Shown here in pieces: positions 17,181 to 26,362 of a stretch of DNA of 60,772 nt; position 1 is the stretch's first letter; every line of letters begins with the position of its first letter. The stretch is taken from positions 1 to 60,772 of the forward strand of contig NZ_JAHHTD010000005.1 in assembly GCF_020024835.1 (NCBI RefSeq), written 5' to 3'. Below the pieces are notes generated by a model. It had not been told where the DNA came from. It saw only the letters and a list, made by a program, of their open reading frames with translations, and did no database searches. Origin of the DNA: Campylobacter sp. (lineage in GTDB: Bacteria > Campylobacterota > Campylobacteria > Campylobacterales > Campylobacteraceae). Position numbers and translations under genes: made by a program.

Positions 17181-18176
17181 TTATCCTGTGATTTCTTTAA
17201 TATCTTCCCATTTGACCCAACTTCCGCCCATTCCAATTAAAGCTTCTCCGTTGTTAAATCTTACACCGGTTATTGGATAAGCTCCATAGGTTGAATTAAT
17301 AACTTTTCCAGATTCTCCTGTATAGCTTGCCTTGACATAATATTTTCCAGAAGGAACAGGATTTCCACTATCATTGGTTCTATCCCAAACTATTTGCTTC
17401 ATACCAGCACTCATATCTTTAACCTTCATAGTTCTTATAGGATCTCCTGCTTCGTTATAGATTGTAAATGTTACAGGAGCACTATCTGATTTATAAGCTG
17501 AATTTATCTTAGCTGTTTTTATATCCAATGTTGGCTTATAACCTACAATTTTAAATGTTTGATCATCTCCTACAACAGCTTGAAGAGTTTCTTCTTGTCC
17601 CTTGTCATCTTTTAATTTTATATGGATAGTATCTCCAGGTTTTGCTATGTCTTTTTCAATTTTTCCACTAATATCAAGCTTATCTTCGTTAGTTTTAAGT
17701 TCGAAATCTTTTGTTTCTATTTCAGTTTTGTTACCTTTTTGAGGTTCTTCAGGTAAATACATATTAATTTGAAATTGTATATCATCATCTGCTACTATTA
17801 GATAATCATCTTTAACAGTCGCAAGTTTTCCAACTGCTGCTAATGCATTCATACCTGTGCTAGCTGCGATAGAATTTTGTAATTTTGTCATAGCACTTAC
17901 AAGTTGCGTCATAGTTTTATTAGTATTATCTTGCATTTCAAGTGCTGAAAGTTGAGCAGTTTGTGTAAGCATTTTTTCTGTATCCATAGGATCTGTAGGA
18001 TCTTGATGCTGAAGCTCAATCAAAAGTAGTTTTAAAAAAGCATCTTTATCAAGTTCTGCTTTTGGGTTGCTTATAATTCCACTTGTATCATTTTCACTTC
18101 TTTGATTTACATTAGAAGCATCCTTTGTATTAAAGGCTAAAGGACTTTGGGTATTTTGTGTATCTATAGTTTGCAT
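17181..18176 (-). CDS. flgD: Flagellar hook assembly (cap) protein FlgD
   Basis: 331 residues. The N-terminal region has the FlgD scaffold signature (KDAFLKLLLIELQHQDPTDP and MDTEKMLTQTAQLSALE). A Fn3/Tudor-like C-terminal part carries VWDRTNDSGNPVPSGKYYV, as in FlgD Ig-like domains. FlgD caps the growing hook and guides FlgE folding. It is longer than the E. coli protein (231) because of an insertion around residues 110-220. It directly precedes flgE and follows a good sigma54 promoter. Confidence 0.94.
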   Translation of the reverse strand: MQTIDTQNTQSPLAFNTKDASNVNQRSENDTSGIISNPKAELDKDAFLKLLLIELQHQDPTDPMDTEKMLTQTAQLSALEMQDNTNKTMTQLVSAMTKLQNSIAASTGMNALAAVGKLATVKDDYLIVADDDIQFQINMYLPEEPQKGNKTEIETKDFELKTNEDKLDISGKIEKDIAKPGDTIHIKLKDDKGQEETLQAVVGDDQTFKIVGYKPTLDIKTAKINSAYKSDSAPVTFTIYNEAGDPIRTMKVKDMSAGMKQIVWDRTNDSGNPVPSGKYYVKASYTGESGKVINSTYGAYPITGVRFNNGEALIGMGGSWVKWEDIKEITG

Positions 18177-18208
18177 AAAAATCCTTTTTTATAATTTATT
18201 ATTTTAAA

Positions 18209-18223
18209 GCAAAAAATATTCCA
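18209..18223 (-). promoter_or_regulatory. Sigma54 promoter of flgD-flgE
   Basis: Minus-strand TGGAAT-ATTTT-TTGC matches the -24/-12 consensus TGGCAC-N5-TTGC, with GG and GC correctly spaced. It lies 33 bases upstream of flgD, inside the gap after fliK. An identical 18-bp sequence is found at 45337-45354. It predicts RpoN/FlgR-dependent expression. Confidence 0.8.
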
Positions 18224-18224
18224 T

Positions 18225-19880
18225 TTAAAAATATTTTGCTAAAACCATTTCCAAACTAGGTCTTTCTTGAATTTCATTTTCTAAATTCACCTTAGTTTCT
18301 TTTTTATTTTTATTTTGTTTTTGTTGATTATTTTGATCTTTTCTTTCTTGTTCGCTAAAATTCATTTCTAAATTTGTAAATCCCATATTTACTAGTGAAT
18401 TTTTAAATTCAGCTTGGTGTTGTATGAAAAGATTGAGCGTGTTTTGATTTGAGTTAAAACTAATATTTAAATTTGTTCCTCTTTGAATTAATGTAACTTC
18501 TACTTCACCTAGATTGTTAGGATTTAATGTTATGTTAAATCTCGTAATAGGTGCTTTATAGCTTTCAATTTTTTCTTTAAATTCTTGAGCAAAATCATTA
18601 AAGGTTTCTTTTATATGAATACTTTGATTTTTTACAAAATGATTAGAAACTTTATTCATTTCTTTAACAAAAGAATTTAAATTTTCTTGTGGAGATTCAT
18701 TGCTTTCTTTTGTATTTTCTTTTACATTTTTTAAAAAATCTGAAAAAACTTCAGTGCTTTGTTCATTTTTTTGATTTTTTATAATTGTATCTTGTGTATT
18801 GAGTAAATTTTCTAAATTTAGTTTATTTTCTCGTATATTTTGACTTTTTATATTGTTGGTATTTTCTTTTTTATCATTTTTTGGATTTTCTGGTTTTAAA
18901 TTTTCTAATATAGAACTAACTTTTTTTTCAAAATTTTCTAAATTATTAGTCATCATAGGATCTATTTTTTCTTTGGATTGTTCTAATTCTTTTTTAAAAT
19001 TATGAGTCGTGTTAATCATTTCTATATCATTTAATTTAGTGTTATTTGAATTTTTATTGGTATTGTTTGAATTTTTATTTGATTTTAAAATATTATTTAT
19101 ATTGCTTTTGTTGTCTTTTTCATTAACTAATATTTTATCATCAAGATGATCTTTTAAAATTATCTTTTTATCATTTTCATTGCCTTCTACAACTTTTTTA
19201 GATAAATCTATATTTTTTAATGCACAAGCCAATAAGGAAGCAGAATCATTGTCTTTATTTTTGCTAATATGTTTTTTTTGTTCAGATTCTTCTTTTAAGT
19301 AGTTTGAAATTTTTTGATTAACTAAATCTTGAAAAATATTAGTATTGCTTTGTTTTTGTGTATCAAAAAATTTCTTTTTATCTAATTTTGGAAAAGATTT
19401 TTTTAAATCTTGTATTTGTTCAAATTTTATGCTTTTTACATTTAATCCTAAATCTTTTGCTATATTCAAAAGTTCATTTATATTTTTGATACTTTTTAAT
19501 TTGTGAATATTATTTTCAATACTTAAAATTGCTATATTATCTTTAGCTAATTTGTTAAGTTTTATATCTTTACTATCACTTTGTAGTATTTCCAATAAAG
19601 AAAGAATTTGCATTAAACTAGCATTTTCAAACAATTTTATACTATCTTTTTCATCAAGTTTTTTTTGCTCGCTAGATGGTATAGCCTCTTTTTTTGTATT
19701 ATATTTTTTTTCTGGAGTCTTATAATCTTTTGATAAGCTTGAGTCTTTTTCATCAATAGCTTGAATTAAAGATTTTAAAAATTCATCTCCATCACTTTTG
19801 TCAGTATCCTTAGGAATATTTTCATTTTTTGGTGCGAGGCTTAATACATTTAAAGCCTCTGCGCTTTGTATATTTGACAT
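18225..19880 (-). CDS. fliK: Flagellar hook-length control protein FliK
   Basis: 551 residues: a long low-complexity, Asn/Lys-rich, presumably disordered N-terminal and middle region (including NSNNTNKNSNNTK repeats around 265-280), then the compact FliK C-terminal domain at about 430-510. That domain includes RFNITLNPNNLGEVEVTL, the hallmark LxPxxLGxVEVxL motif. FliK measures hook length and switches the flagellar export gate to filament substrates. It ends just before the flgD promoter and follows a small gene by 3 bp. Confidence 0.92.
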   Translation of the reverse strand: MSNIQSAEALNVLSLAPKNENIPKDTDKSDGDEFLKSLIQAIDEKDSSLSKDYKTPEKKYNTKKEAIPSSEQKKLDEKDSIKLFENASLMQILSLLEILQSDSKDIKLNKLAKDNIAILSIENNIHKLKSIKNINELLNIAKDLGLNVKSIKFEQIQDLKKSFPKLDKKKFFDTQKQSNTNIFQDLVNQKISNYLKEESEQKKHISKNKDNDSASLLACALKNIDLSKKVVEGNENDKKIILKDHLDDKILVNEKDNKSNINNILKSNKNSNNTNKNSNNTKLNDIEMINTTHNFKKELEQSKEKIDPMMTNNLENFEKKVSSILENLKPENPKNDKKENTNNIKSQNIRENKLNLENLLNTQDTIIKNQKNEQSTEVFSDFLKNVKENTKESNESPQENLNSFVKEMNKVSNHFVKNQSIHIKETFNDFAQEFKEKIESYKAPITRFNITLNPNNLGEVEVTLIQRGTNLNISFNSNQNTLNLFIQHQAEFKNSLVNMGFTNLEMNFSEQERKDQNNQQKQNKNKKETKVNLENEIQERPSLEMVLAKYF

Positions 19881-19883
19881 AAA

Positions 19884-20216
19884 TCAACCTATGATAAAAT
19901 TACTCTTTGCTAAATTTGGAAATAAATTTTGAAGCTTTAGCACGCAATCAATTTTTAAATTTTCGTGTGAAAGGTTAAAATTCTTAAAAATGATTAATAA
20001 TTCTTTTATATTTTTAGCATTTAATATCGCATTTTCATTATGAGTATCATCTAAAATTTCACTAATTTCTCCAGATAATTTTACATAATTTAATTTTTTT
20101 TCTGACTTTCTAACATCTAAATAGCTTAAAAGCTCCATAAAATACTTGCTATTTAAAACTGAAACTCCTTGTTTTTCTAAACCAGTATTTAAAATTTGTG
20201 TATCTAAGTTTGACAT
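19884..20216 (-). CDS. Small conserved protein at the head of the fliK-flgD-flgE operon
   Basis: 110 residues, soluble and charged, no recognised domain. It begins SNLDTQILNTGLEKQGVSVL, and contains a FMELLSYLDVRKSEKK stretch. GGAGAAAAA precedes the ATG. It is three bases upstream of fliK and is the first gene after the sigma54 promoter at 20254, so it is co-expressed with hook genes. C. jejuni has an uncharacterised gene in the same position (from memory). Role unknown; a partner or regulator of FliK is a guess. Confidence 0.75.
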   Translation of the reverse strand: MSNLDTQILNTGLEKQGVSVLNSKYFMELLSYLDVRKSEKKLNYVKLSGEISEILDDTHNENAILNAKNIKELLIIFKNFNLSHENLKIDCVLKLQNLFPNLAKSNFIIG

Positions 20217-20253
20217 ATTTTTCTCCTTAAAAATAATAACTTCACTGATAAAA

Positions 20254-20268
20254 GCAACAAGTGTTCCA
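20254..20268 (-). promoter_or_regulatory. Sigma54 promoter of the fliK operon
   Basis: Minus-strand TGGAAC-ACTTG-TTGC is a close match to the sigma54 consensus with exact 15-base geometry. It is 38 bases upstream of the 110-residue gene and divergent from typA. Confidence 0.85.
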
Positions 20269-20302
20269 AAATTTAGATTTAAAATTTTTAAGTATTTTTA
20301 TA

Positions 20303-20308
20303 TATAAT
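20303..20308 (+). promoter_or_regulatory. -10 box of typA
   Basis: TATAAT at 20303-20308, preceded by a T-rich stretch as in Campylobacter sigma70 promoters, which lack a clear -35. It is 34 bases before the preferred typA start and divergent from the flagellar promoter. Confidence 0.55.
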
Positions 20309-20341
20309 GCTAAATTTTAAATTTTAAGCTTGGAGAAAAAC

Positions 20342-22150
20342 TTGGACGATATTAGAAATATAGCTGTTATAGCTCATGTTGATCATGGTAAAACAACTAT
20401 GGTCGATGAATTGTTAAAGCAATCAGGGACTTTTAATGAACGTGAGCAAATAGCAGAAAGAGTGATGGATAGTAATGATATAGAAAAAGAAAGAGGTATT
20501 ACTATACTTTCAAAAAATACTGCAATTGACTATAAAGGTGTAAAAATTAATATTATTGATACCCCAGGACATGCTGATTTTGGAGGCGAAGTTGAACGTG
20601 TTTTAAAAATGGTAGATGGGGTTTTACTTTTAGTTGATGCACAAGAAGGAGTTATGCCTCAAACTAAATTTGTAGTAAAAAAAGCCTTATCTTTAGGACT
20701 TAAACCTATAGTTATAATTAATAAAATTGATAAACTAGCTGCAGATTGCGAACGCGTAATTAATGAAATTTTTGATCTTTTTGTCGCTTTGGAAGCAAAT
20801 GATGAGCAGCTTGATTTTGCTATAGTTTATGCTGCTGCAAAAAATGGTTATGCAAAACTTAATTTAGATGATAGTAGTGAAAATATGGAGCCATTGTTTA
20901 AAACTATTCTAGAGCGTGTTCCAGCACCAAGTGGTAGCGACGACAATCCTTTGCAACTTCAAGTTTTTACTTTAGGTTATGATAATTTTGTAGGTAAGAT
21001 AGGTATAGCTAGAATCTTTAATGGAAAGGTGAAAAAAAACCAAAATGTTATGCTAGCTAAGGCTGATGGCACAAAAGTAAATGGTAGAATTTCAAAATTA
21101 ATCGGTTTTATGGGTTTAGAGAAAACTGATATTGAAGAAGCTAAAACAGGAGATATAGTAGCTATAGCGGGTTTTGAAGCTTTAGATGTAGGTGATAGTA
21201 TTGTTGATCCTAATAATCCTATGCCACTTGATCCTCTCCATATAGAGGAGCCAACTTTAAGTATAGTATTTTCTGTTAATGATGGTCCATTAGCAGGCAC
21301 TGAAGGTAAGCACGTAACATCAAATAAAATTGCTGAACGTTTAGAAGCTGAAATGAAAACAAATATTGCTATGAAATATGAAAATAGCGGTGAAGGAAAA
21401 TTTAAAGTAAGTGGAAGAGGCGAGCTTCAAATTACTATTTTAGCTGAAAATATGCGTAGAGAAGGTTTTGAATTTTGTATGGGAAGACCTGAAGTTATCG
21501 TTAAAATAGAAGAAGGATTAAAAACTGAACCATTTGAACATTTGGTGATTGATGTGCCAGATGATTTTACAGGAGTTGTAATAGAAAAATTAGGCAAAAG
21601 AAAGGCTGAGATGAAAACTATGACTCCAACAGGCGATGGACAAACTAGACTTGAATTTGAAATTCCAGCACGCGGACTTATAGGCTTTAGAAGCCAATTT
21701 TTAACTGATACTAAAGGCGAAGGTGTAATGAATCATAGTTTTTTAGAGTTTCGTCCATTTAGCGGTGCAGTTGAAAAAAGAAATAATGGAGCATTAATTT
21801 CTATGGAAAATGGCGTAGCTTTAGGGTATTCTTTGTTTAATTTACAAGATAGAGGAGTATTATTTATAGAGCCTCAAACTAAAGTTTATACAGGAATGAT
21901 TATAGGAGAGCATTCTCGTCCTAATGATTTAGATGTAAATCCGATTAAGGGAAAGAATTTAACAAATGTTAGAGCAAGTGGAAGTGATGATGCTATTAAA
22001 CTAGTACCACCTAGAAAATTGAGTCTTGAAAGAGCATTAGAGTGGATAGAAGAAGATGAGCTTGTTGAAGTTACTCCACAAAATATTAGAGTAAGAAAGA
22101 GATATCTTGATCCAACTCAAAGAAAGAGAATGGAAAAGGCTAAATCTTAA
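20342..22150 (+). CDS. typA: Ribosome-associated GTPase TypA/BipA
   Basis: Translational GTPase of the EF-G family that assists 50S assembly and stress adaptation. G motifs: AHVDHGKTT, DTPGHADFGGEVER, NKIDK and SAAK-like YAAAKNGY; then domain II, the EF-G-like III and V domains, and the TypA-specific C-terminal domain (LDPTQRKRMEK). The start is placed at TTG 20342 (giving DDIRNIAVIAHVDHGK) because GGAG at 20332-20335 has a six-base spacer. A TTG at 20330 overlaps that ribosome binding site. About 602 residues, normal for the family. Confidence 0.96.
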   Translation: MDDIRNIAVIAHVDHGKTTMVDELLKQSGTFNEREQIAERVMDSNDIEKERGITILSKNTAIDYKGVKINIIDTPGHADFGGEVERVLKMVDGVLLLVDAQEGVMPQTKFVVKKALSLGLKPIVIINKIDKLAADCERVINEIFDLFVALEANDEQLDFAIVYAAAKNGYAKLNLDDSSENMEPLFKTILERVPAPSGSDDNPLQLQVFTLGYDNFVGKIGIARIFNGKVKKNQNVMLAKADGTKVNGRISKLIGFMGLEKTDIEEAKTGDIVAIAGFEALDVGDSIVDPNNPMPLDPLHIEEPTLSIVFSVNDGPLAGTEGKHVTSNKIAERLEAEMKTNIAMKYENSGEGKFKVSGRGELQITILAENMRREGFEFCMGRPEVIVKIEEGLKTEPFEHLVIDVPDDFTGVVIEKLGKRKAEMKTMTPTGDGQTRLEFEIPARGLIGFRSQFLTDTKGEGVMNHSFLEFRPFSGAVEKRNNGALISMENGVALGYSLFNLQDRGVLFIEPQTKVYTGMIIGEHSRPNDLDVNPIKGKNLTNVRASGSDDAIKLVPPRKLSLERALEWIEEDELVEVTPQNIRVRKRYLDPTQRKRMEKAKS

Positions 22151-22782
22151 TGGATTTTGAGGCTATACGTCAAGGTTTAAATAAAAGACTTAAGGCTTTG
22201 CAAATTTTATCTATTGCAGAAGCCTTGATTGTATTTTTTTTAGTATTTCAATTTATTCAAGATTTTATTATTGCCTTGTTTGGAGGAGTTTTAGCAGGAG
22301 TTTTGTTTTTTAGAATTTTAGGAAGAAAACTTATGTGGGGTCGCAATGAACTTATAATAAAAATATGCGAAGAATTTTTAAAACAACACAATGCAACTTT
22401 TCATAAAGAGGGTTTTAAAGAAGAAAATTTTAAAAATATCGGTTTTGATTTTATTTTAAGAACTTATCATTCTCAAAATTCTTTTGTATTTAAAAATTTT
22501 ACTTTATATGATGTAAAATTTAAAGATGAATTAGGAAATTTTTTCTGTGGTATTTTGCTTTATAGTAAGTATTTAAAACAAGATATTAATTTTGAAAATA
22601 ATATCTTTGAAAAGGTCAAGGACAAAGAATTTTCCATACAAAAAGTATTAAGAAAAGATAAATTTGCACTTATAGCAAGTTTAAGAAATCCTTTTTTTGC
22701 TGATTTAAAAACTAATATTGATCTAAATTTTAAATTTTTTAAAAAAAATTTAGAACAGCTTCAAAGTCTTTGTGATAAATAA
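22150..22782 (+). CDS. Membrane protein with two N-terminal helices (DUF3137-like)
   Basis: 210 residues. Residues about 18-35 and 38-55 form a hydrophobic hairpin (LSIAEALIVFFLVFQ and FIIALFGGVLAGVLFF); the rest is a soluble domain with NIGFDFILRTYHSQNSF and a conserved GILLYSKY. The pattern resembles DUF3137 proteins of unknown function. It shares one base with the typA stop and is probably co-transcribed. No catalytic motif is evident. Confidence 0.7.
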   Translation: MDFEAIRQGLNKRLKALQILSIAEALIVFFLVFQFIQDFIIALFGGVLAGVLFFRILGRKLMWGRNELIIKICEEFLKQHNATFHKEGFKEENFKNIGFDFILRTYHSQNSFVFKNFTLYDVKFKDELGNFFCGILLYSKYLKQDINFENNIFEKVKDKEFSIQKVLRKDKFALIASLRNPFFADLKTNIDLNFKFFKKNLEQLQSLCDK

Positions 22783-22803
22783 TGATAATTAGGTAAATAT
22801 AAA

Positions 22804-23436
22804 TTATTCTTTGCCATTTTTAATAGGCACAAAAAGGCATTCTTCTAAAATTTCTTTTGTAATTTCTTTGTCTTTTTTGATAAATCTTGTTATGAATTGT
22901 TGATCTCCTATTAATAATGGTGCAACTAAAATTCCATTTTCTTCAAGTTGATCAAATAATACACTTGGTATATGTTCTATATAAGCAGAGAGTAAAATTC
23001 TATCATAAGGAGCATAATTTTTCCATCCATTTTGTCCATCATCAAATTTTACATGTATATTAAAGTAGCTTAGTATTTTAAATTTCTTTATAGCATCAGT
23101 TGCTAGCTTTTCTATGCGTTCTATTGTAAAAACTCTTCTTATGAGTTTGCTTAAAATAGCTGCTTGATAGCCACTACCACATCCTATTTCTAAAACACTA
23201 TCAGCGTCTTTAAAATCAAGTGCCATTGTCATTTTTGCTACTGTTAATGGAGAGCTTATCCATTGATTTCCCATCATAGGAAGTGCATCAAGTCTATAAG
23301 CATGAGTTTTTAGTGGTGAAAAAATTTCTCTTGGTGTAGAACAAAATGCTTTAAACAATTCCTCATTGATAAAAGTATTTTTTCTAATTTCTTCTGCCAT
23401 AGTTTGACATTGTTTTCGTTCAAATATGCTATCCAA
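22804..23436 (-). CDS. pcm: Protein-L-isoaspartate O-methyltransferase
   Basis: Repairs isoaspartyl residues by SAM-dependent methylation. About 210 residues with the PCMT signature: DALPMMGNQWISSPLTVAKM, the SAM-binding loop VLEIGCGSGYQAAIL, then FTIERIEKLA and DGQNGW. The annotated frame could begin at TTG 23442, but GGGG at 23443-23446 leaves no spacer for it. TTG 23436 has a six-base spacer and is preferred. It follows dsbI on the same strand after a hairpin. Confidence 0.93.
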   Translation of the reverse strand: MDSIFERKQCQTMAEEIRKNTFINEELFKAFCSTPREIFSPLKTHAYRLDALPMMGNQWISSPLTVAKMTMALDFKDADSVLEIGCGSGYQAAILSKLIRRVFTIERIEKLATDAIKKFKILSYFNIHVKFDDGQNGWKNYAPYDRILLSAYIEHIPSVLFDQLEENGILVAPLLIGDQQFITRFIKKDKEITKEILEECLFVPIKNGKE

Positions 23437-23493
23437 TAACAACCCCTTAAAAATTGTTATTTTATCTTAGTTTTTATTTATAAAACTTAAAAT

Positions 23494-23522
23494 ATTTCTT
23501 AGAGTTTTTAGCTCTAAGAAAT
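23494..23522 (-). terminator. Hairpin terminator after dsbI
   Basis: An 11-bp perfect inverted repeat (ATTTCTTAGAG / CTCTAAGAAAT) with a 7-base loop overlaps the last base of dsbI and is followed on the minus strand by ATTTTAAG, a modest U run. It would separate dba-dsbI from pcm. Confidence 0.6.
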
Positions 23523-25039
23523 TAATCAAGTGTGTAAAGAATATTTGTGTTATCTTGATAGGAAAGAATATGAATTTTTCCATCTTTAAAGAATAAACTT
23601 CTTGCATTGGTGATATTTTTAGGAAAAGAAATAGTTTTTACAATTTCTTCTTTGTCTAAATCTATTACTGCAATAACATTGTGATTTTTACTTAATGCGT
23701 AGATTTTACCATCTTGATAAGCCATAGAGGTAACATAAAGATCACCTAGAGTTTTATTTTCTTTTAATTTTGCCTTCGGGGTAAATTCAGCCGAAAGTAT
23801 TCTATCTGCTAATGAAATCTTAGAAATAACAAAAGTTTTTGAATCTTTATTATTTGGGATAGTTGCAATATATATGAAATCATCATCTGTTGTAGTGCTT
23901 GCAATATGATTAAATTTAGCTCTTATAGTGTCAATTCTTCCGCGGCCTAAATCTTTTCCTTGTCCTTCAAATTTATCAGCACCTTTTATAAAATCTGCAT
24001 ATTGTAAGGCATCATCTGCATTTGTATTTTTATTAAATCTTAAAAAGGTTTTATTTGAACCCATTAAAATATATTTATCATTTAGGTAAGGAATAATTCC
24101 AATTATCGGGTTTATAGTAGCTGAAAAATATGGATCTAAGATAAAATCTTCTTTAATTTTGAAATTATCATCTAAAAAATACACATCATATTTTGAACTT
24201 GCAACATATTCTCCATTAATATAATCAAGCGTGTTAAGAGGTTTTTTAAGATCAATTTTAACTTCATTAACAATTTTTAAATTTTCATCAATATTTATAA
24301 ACGGACTATTGCTAATATTATTATCAAATTTAATACCAAGCTTATCACTTGCTGGTGCAAATGCAAAATCAGGCTCTTTAATATCACGTTTTCCTAAAAA
24401 AGATATATTTTTCCATCTTTTATTCCACCCAGAATCGTCCCAAATAATATATTTTGAATTTAAACTAAAACGAACTGGATCACCTTGTCCGCTATATGGA
24501 GGAATACCTGTGCTCACAAAGGCTTGAAATACATTTGAAGCGATAATAAAGGTTGCAATACTCATTGCTACTAAATTGAATTTGGTAAGTTTTCTAAAAT
24601 CTACCCCTTCCATTTCTTTTTCAAATGAACTAAATTTAGGAGCAAATGCGAAAATAACACCCAATAATAACACTACTGCCCAAAAAACTACTTCAGCCCA
24701 GAAATAAGTATGTAAGCCAAAAATAGGCAAACCAAATCCTTGATCAAGATCGCGATGAGCGTGACCTGCAATATGATGAAATGACTGCCATAGGCCAAAA
24801 GCTGTTGCTATTAAAAGAAAAGCTAAATACTTGCCTTTTATACCATAACGAACTATAAATAAAGCAATCACTCCAATAAAAATCATAGATTCTCTTTGAC
24901 CCCAGCAAGAGGTGCAAGGACTATCTCCTAATACATAGCCAAAAATTAAATTTGCTATGCCAACAGGTAATAAAATTATTAAAAATCCTGCCAGGCACAT
25001 CAAAAAATAAAAGAATTTAGTTTTATTAATATCACACAT
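23522..25039 (-). CDS. dsbI: DsbI: DsbB-type thiol oxidoreductase fused to a periplasmic beta-propeller-like domain
   Basis: 505 residues. Residues about 1-175 form the DsbB-like membrane part with four or five helices and the redox CxxC in DSPCTSCWGQRE of the first periplasmic loop. The remaining 330 residues are a beta-rich periplasmic domain with repeated strand-turn units (DFIYIATIPNN, GKIYALSKNHN, GKIHILSYQDN), propeller-like. Campylobacter DsbI has this fused form and acts in periplasmic disulphide formation. It is translationally linked to the small gene dba nine bases upstream, as in C. jejuni. Here the pair sits between pcm and nrdB. Confidence 0.92.
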   Translation of the reverse strand: MCDINKTKFFYFLMCLAGFLIILLPVGIANLIFGYVLGDSPCTSCWGQRESMIFIGVIALFIVRYGIKGKYLAFLLIATAFGLWQSFHHIAGHAHRDLDQGFGLPIFGLHTYFWAEVVFWAVVLLLGVIFAFAPKFSSFEKEMEGVDFRKLTKFNLVAMSIATFIIASNVFQAFVSTGIPPYSGQGDPVRFSLNSKYIIWDDSGWNKRWKNISFLGKRDIKEPDFAFAPASDKLGIKFDNNISNSPFINIDENLKIVNEVKIDLKKPLNTLDYINGEYVASSKYDVYFLDDNFKIKEDFILDPYFSATINPIIGIIPYLNDKYILMGSNKTFLRFNKNTNADDALQYADFIKGADKFEGQGKDLGRGRIDTIRAKFNHIASTTTDDDFIYIATIPNNKDSKTFVISKISLADRILSAEFTPKAKLKENKTLGDLYVTSMAYQDGKIYALSKNHNVIAVIDLDKEEIVKTISFPKNITNARSLFFKDGKIHILSYQDNTNILYTLD

Positions 25040-25048
25040 GTTTTAACC

Positions 25049-25216
25049 TTATAAATTAATTAGGCTTAAAATTGCGCCTGATTTACGACCTAAATAGTCA
25101 AATACCATAATAACCCAAGATATTACAAGTATAGAAAAAGCAAGTTTTTCTTTTTTTGGTTTTACTATCATTAAGATTATGGCAATTAGAATTAACAAAA
25201 GTTCTAAAAATTCCAC
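25049..25216 (-). CDS. dba: Dba, small membrane protein coupled to DsbI
   Basis: A 55-residue ORF starting at GTG 25216 with AGGAG at 25222-25226. Residues 2-17 (EFLELLLILIAIILMI) form a transmembrane helix, followed by a lysine-rich turn and a second hydrophobic stretch (FSILVISWVIMVF), ending LSLINL. C. jejuni dba is a gene of this size directly upstream of dsbI, and its translation controls dsbI expression. The same arrangement and spacing hold here. Confidence 0.85.
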   Translation of the reverse strand: MEFLELLLILIAIILMIVKPKKEKLAFSILVISWVIMVFDYLGRKSGAILSLINL

Positions 25217-25328
25217 AATAACTCCTAAATAATAAATTAAAAAGTAGTTTATTTTATAATAAAATATTAAATAAATAAAAAATATTAATAAAAAATAAAA
25301 GAAATATTATAAATTTATATATAGTTAT

Positions 25329-25358
25329 AAGTTTTGAGACTAAAAGTCATCAAAACTT
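25329..25358 (-). terminator. Hairpin terminator at the end of nrdB
   Basis: AAGTTTTGA-GAC / GTC-(A)-TCAAAACTT forms a 12-bp stem with one bulge around a TAAAA loop. It overlaps the nrdB 3' end and is followed on the minus strand by an AT-rich run. The 123-bp gap between it and dba is AT-only and carries the likely dba promoter. Confidence 0.5.
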
Positions 25359-26362
25359 AAACTTCCTTTAGAATAATTTGTTACTTTACTCTCAAAAAAA
25401 TTACTTTTTTGATCATTGAATTTAGAAAAATCATCTACCCATTTAATAGGATGTTGTGCATTGTAAATTTTGTCTAAATTAATAGCCATAAGTCTTTGAT
25501 CTACAAGATAATGAATATATTCTTCTATGATATCATCAGTAAATCCCATAATTTGATTTTGCGTAATATATTTGCCCCATTTAATTTCTAAATTTCCAGC
25601 TTTTTTGAACATATCATATATTTTATTTATGTTTGTTTCGTGAAATAAATCAGGTCTTTCTTTATGAACAGAATTAATCATATTTTGAAAAAGGAGTAAA
25701 TGAGTTATTTCATCTCTTTGAATAAATCGTATCATTTGTGCTGAACCTAACATCTTTCCCGCACGTGCTAGAGCATAAATTGCTGTAAAACCGCTATAAA
25801 AATACACTCCTTCTAAAATTTGATTTGCTACCATAGCTAGTAAAAGCTTATCATCATTTACTTCACCAGCTAATTCCTCATAGATACTTGAGATAAAATC
25901 ATTTTTCTCTCTTAATGTATCATCGTGCTTTTCCATTTCATAGATTAAATCTGTATTTTCGCAGATAGCCTCAACCATTACTGCATATGATTTTGAATGA
26001 TTAGCTTCTTCATAGGCTTGACGTGCTAAAACAGCATTGATCTCTGGTGCAGTAATATAAGGGTTGATATTATCTGCTAGATTGTTAGTTTGAAAGCTAT
26101 CCATTGATATTAGTTGAGACCATACTAAATCATACATTCTTTTCTCAGCCGATGTAAGATTACAGCGATAATCAAGTGCATCTTTAGTAGTATCTACTTC
26201 TTTTGGAAACCACGTGTTAGCCTCCATTAAATCCCAAAGTTTTAAAGCCCAAGTATATTTTGCTTTAGTAAAATTTAAAATCCCATGAGGATTTCCATTA
26301 AACACCTTTCTATCATTTAAACTTTCATTTGATTGTGGATTATAAATTCTTTTCCTTTTCAT
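25340..26362 (-). CDS. nrdB: Ribonucleoside-diphosphate reductase small subunit
   Basis: Class I ribonucleotide reductase beta subunit, which holds the di-iron centre and tyrosyl radical. 340 residues. Iron ligands and radical site are visible: RQAYEEANHSKSYAVMVEAI with Glu, His and the radical Tyr, the paired Glu/His in IRFIQRDEITHLLLF, and a glutamate in NQILEGVYFYSGF. The C-terminal tail (SKGSLSFDDF) is the peptide that docks to NrdA. It overlaps the RDD gene by four bases and ends the secG-frr-pyrE operon; nrdA is not in the window. Confidence 0.96.
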   Translation of the reverse strand: MKRKRIYNPQSNESLNDRKVFNGNPHGILNFTKAKYTWALKLWDLMEANTWFPKEVDTTKDALDYRCNLTSAEKRMYDLVWSQLISMDSFQTNNLADNINPYITAPEINAVLARQAYEEANHSKSYAVMVEAICENTDLIYEMEKHDDTLREKNDFISSIYEELAGEVNDDKLLLAMVANQILEGVYFYSGFTAIYALARAGKMLGSAQMIRFIQRDEITHLLLFQNMINSVHKERPDLFHETNINKIYDMFKKAGNLEIKWGKYITQNQIMGFTDDIIEEYIHYLVDQRLMAINLDKIYNAQHPIKWVDDFSKFNDQKSNFFESKVTNYSKGSLSFDDF

